Shown in pieces: positions 36,560-45,712 of a DNA stretch of 64,000 bases. The notes under the pieces were generated by a model. It searched no databases. It saw only the letters and a list, made by a program, of their open reading frames with translations, and was not told where the DNA came from. The translations under genes and the position numbers were made by a program. The DNA lies in NCBI GenBank assembly GCA_965249735.1, contig CBDFMS010000019.1, positions 124,001 to 188,000 of the forward strand, written 5' to 3'. The number at the start of each line of letters is the position of its first letter. Position 1 is the stretch's first letter. This DNA is from JANQSS01 sp965249735 (lineage in GTDB: Bacteria; Bacteroidota; Bacteroidia; Chitinophagales; Saprospiraceae).

Positions 36560-37699
36560 ATGAAAGTTTACTTCGACAACGCGGCTAGTACTCCACTTGA
36601 TCCCAAAGTCATAGATTATATGACTGATATTCTTCGTAATGAATATGGCAATCCGTCATCCATTCATACTGAAGGGAGAAAGACAAAGAATACAATCGAA
36701 CAAGCTAGAAAACGAATAGCAAGCCAGATAGGAGCCTCTCCATCTGAAATTGTTTTCATGTCCGGTGGTACAGAAGCCAATAACACTGCTCTCAAATGTG
36801 CGGTCAAAGATATGGGCATCACACGGATCATCAGTATGCCAATTGAACATCATTGCGTCCTGAATACCTTAGATAAATTGCAGCAAGACGGTGTGGAAAT
36901 ATGCTATTTGACGGTCTCACAAGATGGCGAGATTGATTTAGCTGTTTTGGAAGATCTACTTTCAAGTGATGATCAAAAAACTATGGTGTCTATCATGTAC
37001 GCCAACAATGAAATTGGAAGTGTGTTTCCGTTGAAAGAGATTGCGGAACTTACTCAGAATTACAACGCCTTATGTCATTCAGATACAGTTCAGGCAGTTG
37101 GTCATTTTGAAATCAATACGGCGACCTGGCCTGTTCATTTCATGAGTGGGTCCGCTCATAAATTTCATGGGCCTAAAGGTGTCGGATTTTTATACATGAA
37201 TTCCAACGTGTCCATCAATCCGCTAATCCACGGAGGCAGCCAGGAACGAAAATTACGTGCTGGTACAGAAAACATCAGTGGTATAGCCGGTATGGCCATC
37301 GCCCTGGAAATGGCTTGTGAGGAGATGGATTCCAGACGAAATCATATCCTGAGTCTGCGTAATACAATGAAAAATGCATTGTTAACCCGTTTTGACGGCG
37401 TACAAATCAATGGGCCGAAAGATGACTCCGGACTTTACACTGTACTGTCTGTTTCGTTTCCTCCGACAAATACTTCCAGCCTCTTGTTGATGCAATTAGA
37501 TATGAAAGGCATTTGCGTTTCGACAGGAAGTGCTTGCGGCAGCGGCACGTCTCAACCGTCACATGTCATACAGACTGTGCGTGAAGACGATGGCTTTGTA
37601 ACCATCCGCTTTTCGTTTTCTCATTACAACACACACGAAGAATTAGATTATACGCTTGAGCAATTGCAGATTCTCATGCCTCAGCACACCAATATCTGA
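36560..37699 (+). CDS. Cysteine desulfurase (NifS/IscS-like)
   Basis: A 379-residue PLP enzyme that takes sulfur from cysteine for Fe-S clusters or thio-modification. It starts VYFDNAASTPLDP; the PLP lysine is in SGSAHKFHGPKG, and the sulfur-accepting Cys in STGSACGSG. It is of the group I (IscS/NifS) type by its loop after that Cys. It follows glmM by six bases and precedes ribD by six bases. No scaffold gene is nearby, though an HscA-like gene and an A-type carrier are in the window. Confidence 0.93.
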   Translation: MKVYFDNAASTPLDPKVIDYMTDILRNEYGNPSSIHTEGRKTKNTIEQARKRIASQIGASPSEIVFMSGGTEANNTALKCAVKDMGITRIISMPIEHHCVLNTLDKLQQDGVEICYLTVSQDGEIDLAVLEDLLSSDDQKTMVSIMYANNEIGSVFPLKEIAELTQNYNALCHSDTVQAVGHFEINTATWPVHFMSGSAHKFHGPKGVGFLYMNSNVSINPLIHGGSQERKLRAGTENISGIAGMAIALEMACEEMDSRRNHILSLRNTMKNALLTRFDGVQINGPKDDSGLYTVLSVSFPPTNTSSLLLMQLDMKGICVSTGSACGSGTSQPSHVIQTVREDDGFVTIRFSFSHYNTHEELDYTLEQLQILMPQHTNI

Positions 37700-37705
37700 T
37701 ATGAC

Positions 37706-38749
37706 ATGATACGGCTTGACGATGAATTGTACATGCGTCGTTGTTTTGACTTGGCTGGTAGTGGCAAACCGGCAGTTAGATCCAATCCACTGGTAGGTTC
37801 TTGCATCGTCTTTGAAAACCGAATCATTGGGGAGGGATTTCATCGAAAGTTTGGTGGCCCGCATGCAGAAATTGAAGCGCTTGACAGTGTGGCTGAAAAC
37901 GACAAGCAATTTTTACCTCATTCGACGCTCTATGTCAATTTGGCTCCCTGCAATCATCATGGAAAAACTCCTCCTTGTTCCCAGGCCATCATCGCTAATA
38001 AAATACTCAGAGTTGTTATTGGCATGACGGACACCAATCCTGTAGCTACCGGAAGTATTCAAGCGATGCGCAATGCCGGGATTGAAGTGATAGAAGATGT
38101 ATTAAATCTGGAGGCCAAGGAATTAAATCAGGCCTTTCTTATTGGTCTTAGTGATAAAAGACCGCTTGTTACCCTTAAGTGGGCAGAATCTTATGATGGC
38201 TTCATAGGGTGTGAAAGCCGACAATTGCCAATTTCTAATAAGCTTTCACAACTTAAAAATCACGATCTCCGCAGACAAAACAATGCCATCTTGGTAGGAA
38301 GTGGTACAGTCATAACGGATAATCCCAAACTCACAACCCGGAATCTTCCCGGATCTGATCCGCTTCGAATTGTAGTTGAAGGCAATCGGAAGATACCTGA
38401 ACAAAGTGCGGTATGCACTGATGGAAACCCATTACTCCTTTTTACCCAAAACAAACTTCAAACTACTTTAGATAAAAATGTCTTAATCACTGAATATGAA
38501 GGTGAAAGAATAGATATTAAGTGGCTATTAACGCACTTATATGAAAAACACGAAATTGGGTTTCTAATCATCGAAGGTGGTCTGGATATATTGCAGCAAA
38601 TTATCGATCAAAACCTTTGGGATGAATGCTGGCGGTTCAAATCCAATCAAAAGCTCAAATCCGGCATTTTCGCTCCCCGTTTTGATCAATCACCTTACCA
38701 TAAATTCAATCTGGCTGGAGATTCTGTTGAATTTTTCAAGCATTATTAA
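37706..38749 (+). CDS. ribD: Bifunctional riboflavin deaminase/reductase RibD
   Basis: A 347-residue RibD that carries out two early riboflavin steps: deamination of the pyrimidine and reduction of its ribose. The deaminase half has the zinc motifs HAEIEAL and PCNHHGKTPPC. The reductase half begins near residue 150 (RPLVTLKWAESYDGFIG) with NNAILVGSGTVITDNPKLTTR, and ends near EGGLDILQQII. Last gene of the glmM-desulfurase-ribD operon. No other rib genes are in the window. Confidence 0.95.
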   Translation: MIRLDDELYMRRCFDLAGSGKPAVRSNPLVGSCIVFENRIIGEGFHRKFGGPHAEIEALDSVAENDKQFLPHSTLYVNLAPCNHHGKTPPCSQAIIANKILRVVIGMTDTNPVATGSIQAMRNAGIEVIEDVLNLEAKELNQAFLIGLSDKRPLVTLKWAESYDGFIGCESRQLPISNKLSQLKNHDLRRQNNAILVGSGTVITDNPKLTTRNLPGSDPLRIVVEGNRKIPEQSAVCTDGNPLLLFTQNKLQTTLDKNVLITEYEGERIDIKWLLTHLYEKHEIGFLIIEGGLDILQQIIDQNLWDECWRFKSNQKLKSGIFAPRFDQSPYHKFNLAGDSVEFFKHY

Positions 38750-38833
38750 CGCTTCATCGGATATGAACGTTAAAGAATAATTAAAGTCAGCTACTCCGGG
38801 CTATCAGGTGCAATGTGTTGGCTTCTTTGTTGT

Positions 38834-38841
38834 TACATTTG
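38834..38841 (+). promoter_or_regulatory. -7 promoter element for the secreted thioredoxin gene
   Basis: TACATTTG matches TAnnTTTG and lies 28 bases before the ATG at 38870. It supports the shorter start, since an alternative upstream ATG at 38813 lies before it. Confidence 0.5.
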
Positions 38842-38869
38842 TATGGTATTGAAAACTGGTGAATTTCTC

Positions 38870-39409
38870 ATGAATAACTATTCTAAATTCTTATTTACTT
38901 TCCTTCTGATGGCAACCATCTCGTTGAGCTCATTTGCTCAAGAAAAGGTCGAGTGGGTAAAAATGAGTGAAGCGCTTGAATTAGCAGAGAAACAACAGAA
39001 GAAGATTTTCATCGACATGTATACCGATTGGTGTTCATGGTGTAAAAAAATGGATGCCGCCACTTTTCAAAAACCTGACATTGCGAAATATATCAACGAA
39101 CACTTTATTCCTGTAAAATTCAATGCCGAGCAACGCAGTGAAATTGAATATCAAGGCCAGGTTTTTAAATATGCAAATTACGGGAGACGGGGATATCATC
39201 AATTAGCAGCAGAGTTATCCAAAAGTCTAGGACGACTGAGCTACCCTACCATCATTTTTCTTGATGAAAAACAAAATGTAATTCAGCCGATTCCAGGTTA
39301 CCAGGATCCAAAGAGTTTCGAGGTCATCATGCACTATATGGGTGAAGACCATTTTCGAAACAAACCTTTCAAAGCCTTCTCAGCCGGATTTAAAGGAAAC
39401 TATAATTAA
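38870..39409 (+). CDS. Secreted thioredoxin-fold protein
   Basis: A 179-residue exported thioredoxin-like protein. The signal peptide is MNNYSKFLFTFLLMATISLS ending in SFAQ. The active site is in DWCSWCKKMD (CxxC), followed by a cis-Pro region LSYPTIIFLDEKQN. An insert of about 25 residues between them fits the thioredoxin/DUF255-type periplasmic proteins. It may reduce or isomerise disulfides in the periplasm. The start at 38870 is chosen because the signal peptide starts there and a promoter element lies just upstream. Confidence 0.9.
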   Translation: MNNYSKFLFTFLLMATISLSSFAQEKVEWVKMSEALELAEKQQKKIFIDMYTDWCSWCKKMDAATFQKPDIAKYINEHFIPVKFNAEQRSEIEYQGQVFKYANYGRRGYHQLAAELSKSLGRLSYPTIIFLDEKQNVIQPIPGYQDPKSFEVIMHYMGEDHFRNKPFKAFSAGFKGNYN

Positions 39410-39426
39410 ACCGTTCTTTGGCGTTC

Positions 39427-40239
39427 CTACTTGACAGGAATAAGTACTGATTTTCCTACTTGTCGTTTTATACCATGCAATATGCCATGTGCACCTGAAA
39501 GGTGAGCTGCTCCGACAGAAACAAATATCGGACCTTGTGCTATTTCCATTTGTTCTAAAATCCTACTTACCATTTTTTTATTTCTGTCCTCTAACATTAA
39601 TTTTCGAATCGGTCCAACCGTCTTTTTACCCTGTTGATACAAAGCATGAATTGACTCTTTCTTATAAAGGGTTATAAGATGATTCAGTGACCGTCTGCTT
39701 TTGCTCAAATTGCCAATCATCTGCTTTAATTGAATGACCTGATAATCCAAGGGGATTTTTCGAAAAATTTCCATTTGTTCCGCATACGATTCCAAGCCCT
39801 TGACCGGTAGACTTAGATCAATTGCTTTATTCCAAAGTATTTCATCAATGGATGCACCCGTGCTATCAATTAATCTGGAAGCGATTAGAGATGAAACTAA
39901 TAATGGAGGTAAGGCCTGACATTGCATCAAATCAATTTGTGTGAAATGAAATAGTTTCTTGCGAAATTTTTTAAACCGACGGGTAGTCATCTGATTCATC
40001 AGGTGGTACTCAGACTGAACTGTTGGTACCTGCCCGTTTGACAAATCAGTGATGTCAGTCTCACCAAAATACGCGGTGATTCCCTCTTGTTCCAAGACAA
40101 GACTGAACCGTTCCACAAATGACTCATATCCGGAAAATGCCAGATGAATAGTCCCGGCAATGAACGCAGAATTACCTTTCCAGTCCAGATGCCAAAGTAG
40201 AGAATTCTTGCCTTTATGGGAGCTGTTAATCGTAATCAA
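39427..40239 (-). CDS. TraB/GumN family protein
   Basis: A 270-residue TraB/GumN-type protein. Its family pattern is clear: SLLWHLDWKGNSAFIAGTIHL (two pieces: LLWHLD and GTIHL), YFGETDI, LESYAEQM, ML-x-DRNKKM and VSVGAAHLSGAHG. The paired GTIHL and GAAHL motifs hold histidines proposed to bind a metal in a protease-like site. There is no signal peptide. It overlaps the upstream Lrp-type regulator gene by 14 bases, so the two are coupled. The function of this family is not settled. Confidence 0.85.
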   Translation of the reverse strand: MITINSSHKGKNSLLWHLDWKGNSAFIAGTIHLAFSGYESFVERFSLVLEQEGITAYFGETDITDLSNGQVPTVQSEYHLMNQMTTRRFKKFRKKLFHFTQIDLMQCQALPPLLVSSLIASRLIDSTGASIDEILWNKAIDLSLPVKGLESYAEQMEIFRKIPLDYQVIQLKQMIGNLSKSRRSLNHLITLYKKESIHALYQQGKKTVGPIRKLMLEDRNKKMVSRILEQMEIAQGPIFVSVGAAHLSGAHGILHGIKRQVGKSVLIPVK

Positions 40240-40699
40240 ATGGTAAGACAGAAGATTCCTTAACTGTTGATAAGGTCATGAGTGTTTTCATGCGCTCTAT
40301 CTCTTCTATTTGAGACAACTTCTTAAAGAGTAGCTGTTCATAAGCCGGGATATCTTTACAAAATATTTTCATCATAAAATCAGCCTCCCCGGTTACGATG
40401 TAACACTCAACTACTTCTGGAATCTTATTGATCTTGCTGATGAAGTTCTCAAAGGCGCTCTCCTTTTGCCAGGCGAGATCAACGAGAACGAATGTTTTGA
40501 CGTTTAATCCTAATTTCAATGGATTGATTTTTCCATGGTAGGAATCAATAACCTTGTGATTTTCCAGTTTCTTTACTCGCTCGAGGGTTGGGGCTGGAGA
40601 CAATCCGATTTTCTTTGATAAGTCAAGATTGGTGATCTTACTGTTTTCCTGAAGAATCTTTAGAATTTGATAATCGATTTTATCTAGTTTGTCCGACAT
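40226..40699 (-). CDS. Lrp/AsnC-family transcriptional regulator
   Basis: A 157-residue Lrp-type regulator. The helix-turn-helix occupies residues 5-55 (LDKIDYQILKILQEN, NLDLSKKIGLSPAPTLERVK), and the ligand-binding RAM domain follows (FVLVDLAWQK, VVECYIVTGEADFMMKIF). These proteins respond to amino acids. It overlaps the TraB gene and lies about 150 bases downstream of the glutamate dehydrogenase gene, which could be a target; that is inference. Confidence 0.93.
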   Translation of the reverse strand: MSDKLDKIDYQILKILQENSKITNLDLSKKIGLSPAPTLERVKKLENHKVIDSYHGKINPLKLGLNVKTFVLVDLAWQKESAFENFISKINKIPEVVECYIVTGEADFMMKIFCKDIPAYEQLLFKKLSQIEEIERMKTLMTLSTVKESSVLPFDYD

Positions 40700-40845
40700 G
40701 TTCTTTTATTAAAGTGCGAAAGAATCTATTGTCAATAGAACCACAAATAAAATAAAATATTACCAAACAAACGGTAAATGAATGGAGAAATTAACTATCC
40801 TTTGCTGATTATGAGTAACCGGTACCGAGTAAATGTCTTAAGCCT

Positions 40846-42264
40846 CTATGGGAAGACACCCATATTAATGTAATCATTCGAAATTTTGTTTAACGCATTC
40901 ACGAATGCAGCAGACCGCAGATCTTCACATTTCTTCTTTCTGGCTTTGACTTCTTTGATCTGATGATAGGCGTTGACCATAGTTTCTTCGAGACCCGATC
41001 GTACCAAGTCGATTTCATCAGCACCTCTCGTAAGCACTGTCTTTTCCCTGTCAGAAATGCTTTTGCCTGTCATTCGTTCCAACTTATCAACCAGGTTTAG
41101 ATACGTATTTGAATTATATCGTTTCTCCATGCGACCAAAACGCATATGAGAAAGATTTTTCAACCATTCGAAATACGAAACGGTCACACCACCTGCATTC
41201 AAATACATATCAGGTAGCACGATTATGCCTTTTTTCAATAGAATATCTTCAGCCTGACTGGTGACCGGGCCATTAGCCGCTTCACCGATTATCTTAGCCT
41301 TGATTCTTTTTGCATTCCCCGTATTAATAACGTTCTCCAACGCGGCGGGAACGAGAATGTCACATTCTAATTCGAGTGCATCTTCCCGTTGTTTCATTTT
41401 TTTCGTTCCCGGGAATCCGACAATACTTCCGGTTTCTTTTCTGAATTTGATTAGTTTTTGAATGTCAATTCCTTTTTCACTGTGGATGGCTCCTTCCAGT
41501 TCTGTCACGGCGATGATCTTCGCATCTCCTTCATTTTGAGAAATAAGACCCGTATACGATCCGACATTACCCAAACCTTGTATGACCATGGTCTTACCTG
41601 CCATTCCCGGCTCTAATCCAATTGCCTTCATTTCTTTGGTATTGCTCAGAAGCTCTCGCATACCATAATAGACGCCTCGACCTGTTGCTTCTGTTCTACC
41701 ACGAATTCCGTTTTGCGAAACGGGTTTTCCTGTCACGCATCCTGCTGCATCAATTTCTCCACTTCGAAATGTAGCATACGTATCCAAAATCCATGTCATC
41801 TCTTTGGAGCTGGTCCCATAGTCCGGTGCCGGAACGTCAATGCCGGGGCCTATGAAATTCTTACGCACCAACTCAGTGGTATATCTTCGCGTGATACGTT
41901 GTAGTTGTTCCTCCGTATGATCTCTTGGACTGATTTTTACTCCTCCTTTGGCACCTCCAAAAGGAACATCGACCAGAGCACATTTGTAACTCATCAATGA
42001 AGCAAGTGCCATCACTTCTTCCTGATTGACATGAATGCTATATCGAATACCCCCTTTTGTGGGCAATCGGTGATGGCTATGTTGGACTCTATACGCCTCA
42101 ATAACTTTATACTGGTTTCCAATCTTAACCGGAAATCGCATTTGATAAACTGAATTGCAGGACTTTATCTGGTCTAACAATCCTTTTGGGATATTTGTTA
42201 GTGCTGCAGCTTTATCAAAATTACGCTGAACACTCTCATAAAAATTCAAATGTTTCTTAGCCAT
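40846..42264 (-). CDS. Glutamate dehydrogenase-type amino acid dehydrogenase
   Basis: A 472-residue Glu/Leu/Phe/Val dehydrogenase. The substrate part has KGGIRYSIHV and PFGGAKGGVKI with the catalytic lysine; GPGIDVPAPDYGT follows; the nucleotide part has VIQGLGNVGSYTG and EAANGPVT. Glutamate dehydrogenase (interconverting glutamate and 2-oxoglutarate) is most likely; a leucine or phenylalanine dehydrogenase cannot be excluded. The length, longer than usual by a 35-residue C-terminal tail, is unremarkable. Its ATG overlaps the end of the ccmD-like gene by eight bases. Confidence 0.92.
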   Translation of the reverse strand: MAKKHLNFYESVQRNFDKAAALTNIPKGLLDQIKSCNSVYQMRFPVKIGNQYKVIEAYRVQHSHHRLPTKGGIRYSIHVNQEEVMALASLMSYKCALVDVPFGGAKGGVKISPRDHTEEQLQRITRRYTTELVRKNFIGPGIDVPAPDYGTSSKEMTWILDTYATFRSGEIDAAGCVTGKPVSQNGIRGRTEATGRGVYYGMRELLSNTKEMKAIGLEPGMAGKTMVIQGLGNVGSYTGLISQNEGDAKIIAVTELEGAIHSEKGIDIQKLIKFRKETGSIVGFPGTKKMKQREDALELECDILVPAALENVINTGNAKRIKAKIIGEAANGPVTSQAEDILLKKGIIVLPDMYLNAGGVTVSYFEWLKNLSHMRFGRMEKRYNSNTYLNLVDKLERMTGKSISDREKTVLTRGADEIDLVRSGLEETMVNAYHQIKEVKARKKKCEDLRSAAFVNALNKISNDYINMGVFP

Positions 42265-42394
42265 TATTCATTTTATTTTCGATGGATGATAACTTTCGGT
42301 CCAGATGGATTAAGTAGGCGACTATGCCGAGAAAAATAATAAGCAATGTGGCAACAACCACATAAATCATTCCTATTTCTCTAATAAAATCCAT
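42257..42394 (-). CDS. ccmD: CcmD-like small membrane protein (45 aa)
   Basis: A 45-residue frame starting MDFIREIGMIYVVV. It has one strong membrane helix (about residues 9-29) followed by a short charged tail (HLDRKLSSIENKMNNG). Size, topology and position directly after ccmC match CcmD, which helps release haem-loaded CcmE in cytochrome c maturation. It lies 61 bases after the ccmC stop and overlaps the glutamate dehydrogenase start by eight bases. Too short for many gene finders. Confidence 0.75.
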   Translation of the reverse strand: MDFIREIGMIYVVVATLLIIFLGIVAYLIHLDRKLSSIENKMNNG

Positions 42395-42455
42395 ATGATC
42401 TAAATTCAAGTCAAACTTACAACGGCAATACCGATTATAAGGGATTTAAGATGCG

Positions 42456-43532
42456 TTAATTTTTTAAAAGGTAGTGATGCTTTATCTGATTTATACGAAA
42501 CGAAAGCTGCGCCAGCCATAAACCGATTAAAAAGTAACCAATGATAGCCGGATAAAAAACCATACGCATCGTGTTGTCCATGTCTTCGCTGCCAAACGCC
42601 GGATTCCCTCCGCTTCCCGGATGAAGACTTGGTGCCATACGAGGCACTACATAGAGCAGCGGAAAGATCATAATGAAGGCAAATATTCCGTAAACGGCGT
42701 TGAACCGACGGCGTGCCGTTTCATCTGCAATTGAATAGCGAATGAATACATAAGCCACAAACATCAGCATGGCTAAAAGCGCCATGGTTTGTTTTATATC
42801 CCAACTCCAAAATCTACCCCATGTATATTGCGCCCATACCATTCCGGTAGCAATGCCCAATAGTCCAAATATGAGAGCGACAAAGGTCAGATGAAAGGCG
42901 CGTTCCTCCAATAATTCTTTCCCCTTTCTTAAGTATTGAATATTATAAAATGTAGCAAATGCCAGAAGGGCGTACATAGCCATCCACAAGGGTACATGAA
43001 AATAAGTGTTGCGAATTGTTTCTTTTAAAATATTGCGATAAGGAAATGCAAAAGCTTTTTTAAAATTCAAATCTCGAATCTTATGCTCCGTCCAGCCTGC
43101 TGCGAAAGTGTTTTCTGAAATGCTTGTGACAACTATGGCGATCGGCAATACGGCAGGGCCGTCTCCCGGATGATCGATCAACAGCGTCAATGGGATGGCG
43201 TCTTTATTTACGGGTAGAGTTGCTGGTAGTTGAAATGATATATGTAAATGTATATCATCCTCTATTCTTACGGCACTGCCTTGGATAACATGATCGTCGT
43301 CAAATTTCAACCAGGCTCGGAGTTGATCCTGATCCACAGTCCAATTTGTATTATACCCGGTTACGGATAATTCAACAATTTCAGAACATTTGGCTGTCGC
43401 CGGATAAGAAGACTGAATCCCCGGACGTAACGGTACCATTATTCCTGCACAGATAACATAGACTAGCAGTAAAACGGCTAAAAATTTCCACCAATTTCTC
43501 TTCAAACCGAGGCTATTGTTTAACGCCGCCAA
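42456..43532 (-). CDS. ccmC: Cytochrome c biogenesis haem-handling protein CcmC
   Basis: A 358-residue CcmC-type membrane protein. The haem-binding tryptophan-rich motif is WGRFWSWDIKQT, with conserved histidines in helices on either side (for example FHVPLWM and SLHPGSGG). Unlike the roughly 240-residue E. coli protein it has an N-terminal extension of about 140 residues: one helix then a beta-rich periplasmic region (residues 33-165). Its start overlaps the ccmB stop by 13 bases. It delivers haem to CcmE. Confidence 0.9.
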   Translation of the reverse strand: MAALNNSLGLKRNWWKFLAVLLLVYVICAGIMVPLRPGIQSSYPATAKCSEIVELSVTGYNTNWTVDQDQLRAWLKFDDDHVIQGSAVRIEDDIHLHISFQLPATLPVNKDAIPLTLLIDHPGDGPAVLPIAIVVTSISENTFAAGWTEHKIRDLNFKKAFAFPYRNILKETIRNTYFHVPLWMAMYALLAFATFYNIQYLRKGKELLEERAFHLTFVALIFGLLGIATGMVWAQYTWGRFWSWDIKQTMALLAMLMFVAYVFIRYSIADETARRRFNAVYGIFAFIMIFPLLYVVPRMAPSLHPGSGGNPAFGSEDMDNTMRMVFYPAIIGYFLIGLWLAQLSFRINQIKHHYLLKN

Positions 43533-44170
43533 AGGTATGGAAATAATCCAAGTCCCATGGCCATCATGAGAATATCAATTCCAACAATTAGAGCCATATC
43601 TCCGGACCATGTGAAGTACAGCCCCTGCACCGCCATTGTCGTTGATCGGATTAGGAGTAGAAATAATGGAATGACGATTGGCAGGACCAGTATATTTATT
43701 AGAACCGCAGAATTCTCACCAAAACCGGCAATGAAAGCAACAAGTGTAAGTGATAAACTTAGGCCGAGTGTTCCGGATAACACAAGGGCAATAAATTTTA
43801 TTGCATCTACGGATTTAGGTTCAAAAAGTAGTTGAAATAAAATGTAATTGATCAATGCTGCAAAAAGCAATAAAAATAAATTATACACCGCCTTTGCCAG
43901 ATAAATCGTCAGTGCATCGGTTAGTTGAAAGAAATAAGGAAATTGATTACTGCTTTCCGCCGTAAAGTTTTTAAGGATTAAACTCATGGCTGCGATGAGC
44001 AGATTCACCCAAAAAAGATTTCCCCACCATCCGGGTGAAAGATCGTTTTCCTGAAAAAGAAAAAAAAGAAAGAGTAAACAAAACTGAAAGAATACAATAC
44101 CCAAAATATATTGTGGGCGCCGTAGTTCTGCTTTGAGATCCTTTTTTATCAGTGTAAGCCATTGCGACAT
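43520..44170 (-). CDS. ccmB: Haem exporter membrane subunit CcmB
   Basis: A 216-residue protein with six hydrophobic segments. The start LIKKDLKAELRRPQYILGIV and the later PLFLLLIRSTTMA fit CcmB. I choose the ATG at 44170 (MSQWLTLIKKDL); the additional upstream codons to 44239 do not look coding. It overlaps ccmC by 13 bases. The CcmA ATPase gene is not adjacent. This cluster shows the organism matures c-type cytochromes by the Ccm (System I) route. Confidence 0.9.
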   Translation of the reverse strand: MSQWLTLIKKDLKAELRRPQYILGIVFFQFCLLFLFFLFQENDLSPGWWGNLFWVNLLIAAMSLILKNFTAESSNQFPYFFQLTDALTIYLAKAVYNLFLLLFAALINYILFQLLFEPKSVDAIKFIALVLSGTLGLSLSLTLVAFIAGFGENSAVLINILVLPIVIPLFLLLIRSTTMAVQGLYFTWSGDMALIVGIDILMMAMGLGLFPYLWRR

Positions 44171-44413
44171 ACGATAAAGGTAGTTATCAATTTGGTTTGA
44201 AGGATGAATCCGCATAATCAATCCGTGCCATTCGATCATCCGGAACAGTTGGTCAAGAGCCCAGGCAAAGTCTTAATAAAAAAGTCAAAAAATGGAGGAA
44301 GTAGTGGTTCTGATGTTTCATTCTTTCGTCCTTTTCAACCAAATATTGTTAAATTATATATCGTATGTACAACATTTCCTTTCACTTACATATGTAAAGT
44401 TATTATAATGTAT

Positions 44414-44421
44414 TATATTTG
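44414..44421 (+). promoter_or_regulatory. -7 promoter element for the amidase gene
   Basis: TATATTTG matches TAnnTTTG and lies 37 bases before the ATG at 44459, supporting that start over any upstream codon in the same frame. Confidence 0.55.
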
Positions 44422-44458
44422 CAAGAATGACGTTATAACTTCAACACAATCGGTCAAT

Positions 44459-45661
44459 ATGAAAGCTATCTCTACTACCCTTCTCGCCCTCTTTTGTTGT
44501 GCGCAGCTGGCTATTTCATCCAATGACGTAAAATTCATAGACCATCACCGGGTCATTGCTAAACGCGGTGATGGGGTCATCACAATGCTCACGCGATTTG
44601 ACCTCTATAATCACAGCTGTAACGTGAGCGCCTTTTATGACATCAATAAAATAACATCGAAATCAACCATTTACATAGGTAAGGAATACATCTTACCTAT
44701 TCGTATTTACAAATACAACAAAACAAGTATTCGCTCAACAATCGATAAAGACGATTGGGATTTGGCTAAAAAGATCGCCAAATACAACAGATTCTTACGC
44801 GAACGGAAACTCAAGAAGACATACTACATGGATGACAACATTCTCTATGTTCCTTTTCATTTGTTAGAATGTCCGGACAGTGATGAAGTGCGAGTTAAAG
44901 CCAAAACGATAGCCGTCAAAAGCCCTGAAGTCAAGAAGACTTATTTGGAAAATAGCTTGTTTGGTGAAAACAAAAAGTTCGAAAAAGTATCAAATAAACT
45001 CAAAGGGGAAGTTTATTATGTAATCAGTGGCCATGGCGGACCGGATCCCGGAGCTATGTGTTCACATGGAAAAACAGACTTATGCGAAGATGAATATGCC
45101 TACGATGTCAGTTTGAGACTCGTGAGAAACCTGGAAGCAAATGGCGCCAAAGTGTATATGATCATCCAGGATAAAAATGATGGAATAAGGAACCAGCCAC
45201 TGCTAGAAAAGGATTATGACGAAGTGTGTATGGGAGGCCAGGAAATTCCCAGGAAACAACTCTATCGCCTCAAACAACGCGTGGAAGCGGTCAATAAAAC
45301 GCACAAAAAAATAAAAACTAAATACAAGAAGCACAAAGTGATCGCCATTCACGTGGACTCCCGACCTACGCATAAAAGACAAGATGTATTCTTCTACCAT
45401 TGTCCGGGAAGTGATTCAGGTAAAAAAATAGCATATAATTTACAGGACGTATTCCGTGAAAAATATAAAATCCATCGAAAAAATGGAGAATATCATGGTA
45501 CCGTATCTTCACGTGGACTATATGTGTTGCGCCACACAAATCCGGCAGCGGTTTATGTGGAACTGGCTAATATCAAAAATCACATTGACCAAAAGCGCAT
45601 TACTGTTCCATCAAATCGACAAGCGCTTGCCGATTGGTTGTATGAGGGATTAATAAAATAA
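44459..45661 (+). CDS. Exported N-acetylmuramoyl-L-alanine amidase (Amidase_3)
   Basis: A 400-residue secreted protein. The signal peptide is MKAISTTLLALFCCAQLAIS. After a 150-residue N-terminal region with a YIGKEYILPI strand reminiscent of LysM-like repeats, the zinc amidase domain begins at VYYVISGHGGPDPGA. Zn ligands and catalytic residues: H in SGHGG, E in CEDEYAYD, H in AIHVDSRP, and E in YVELANIKN. It should cut the amide between MurNAc and the peptide stem during cell separation or remodelling. The frame is open upstream to 44204, but the promoter and signal peptide fix the start. Confidence 0.88.
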   Translation: MKAISTTLLALFCCAQLAISSNDVKFIDHHRVIAKRGDGVITMLTRFDLYNHSCNVSAFYDINKITSKSTIYIGKEYILPIRIYKYNKTSIRSTIDKDDWDLAKKIAKYNRFLRERKLKKTYYMDDNILYVPFHLLECPDSDEVRVKAKTIAVKSPEVKKTYLENSLFGENKKFEKVSNKLKGEVYYVISGHGGPDPGAMCSHGKTDLCEDEYAYDVSLRLVRNLEANGAKVYMIIQDKNDGIRNQPLLEKDYDEVCMGGQEIPRKQLYRLKQRVEAVNKTHKKIKTKYKKHKVIAIHVDSRPTHKRQDVFFYHCPGSDSGKKIAYNLQDVFREKYKIHRKNGEYHGTVSSRGLYVLRHTNPAAVYVELANIKNHIDQKRITVPSNRQALADWLYEGLIK

Positions 45662-45712
45662 GTGAAGGGATTTGTTCTATTTACTAAATCCGGGCGTCAT
45701 CAACAAACTCGA

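Noticed and set aside
44204..44458. N-terminal extension of the amidase gene
   Set aside because: A clear signal peptide begins at 44459 and an exact -7 promoter element lies inside the supposed extension.
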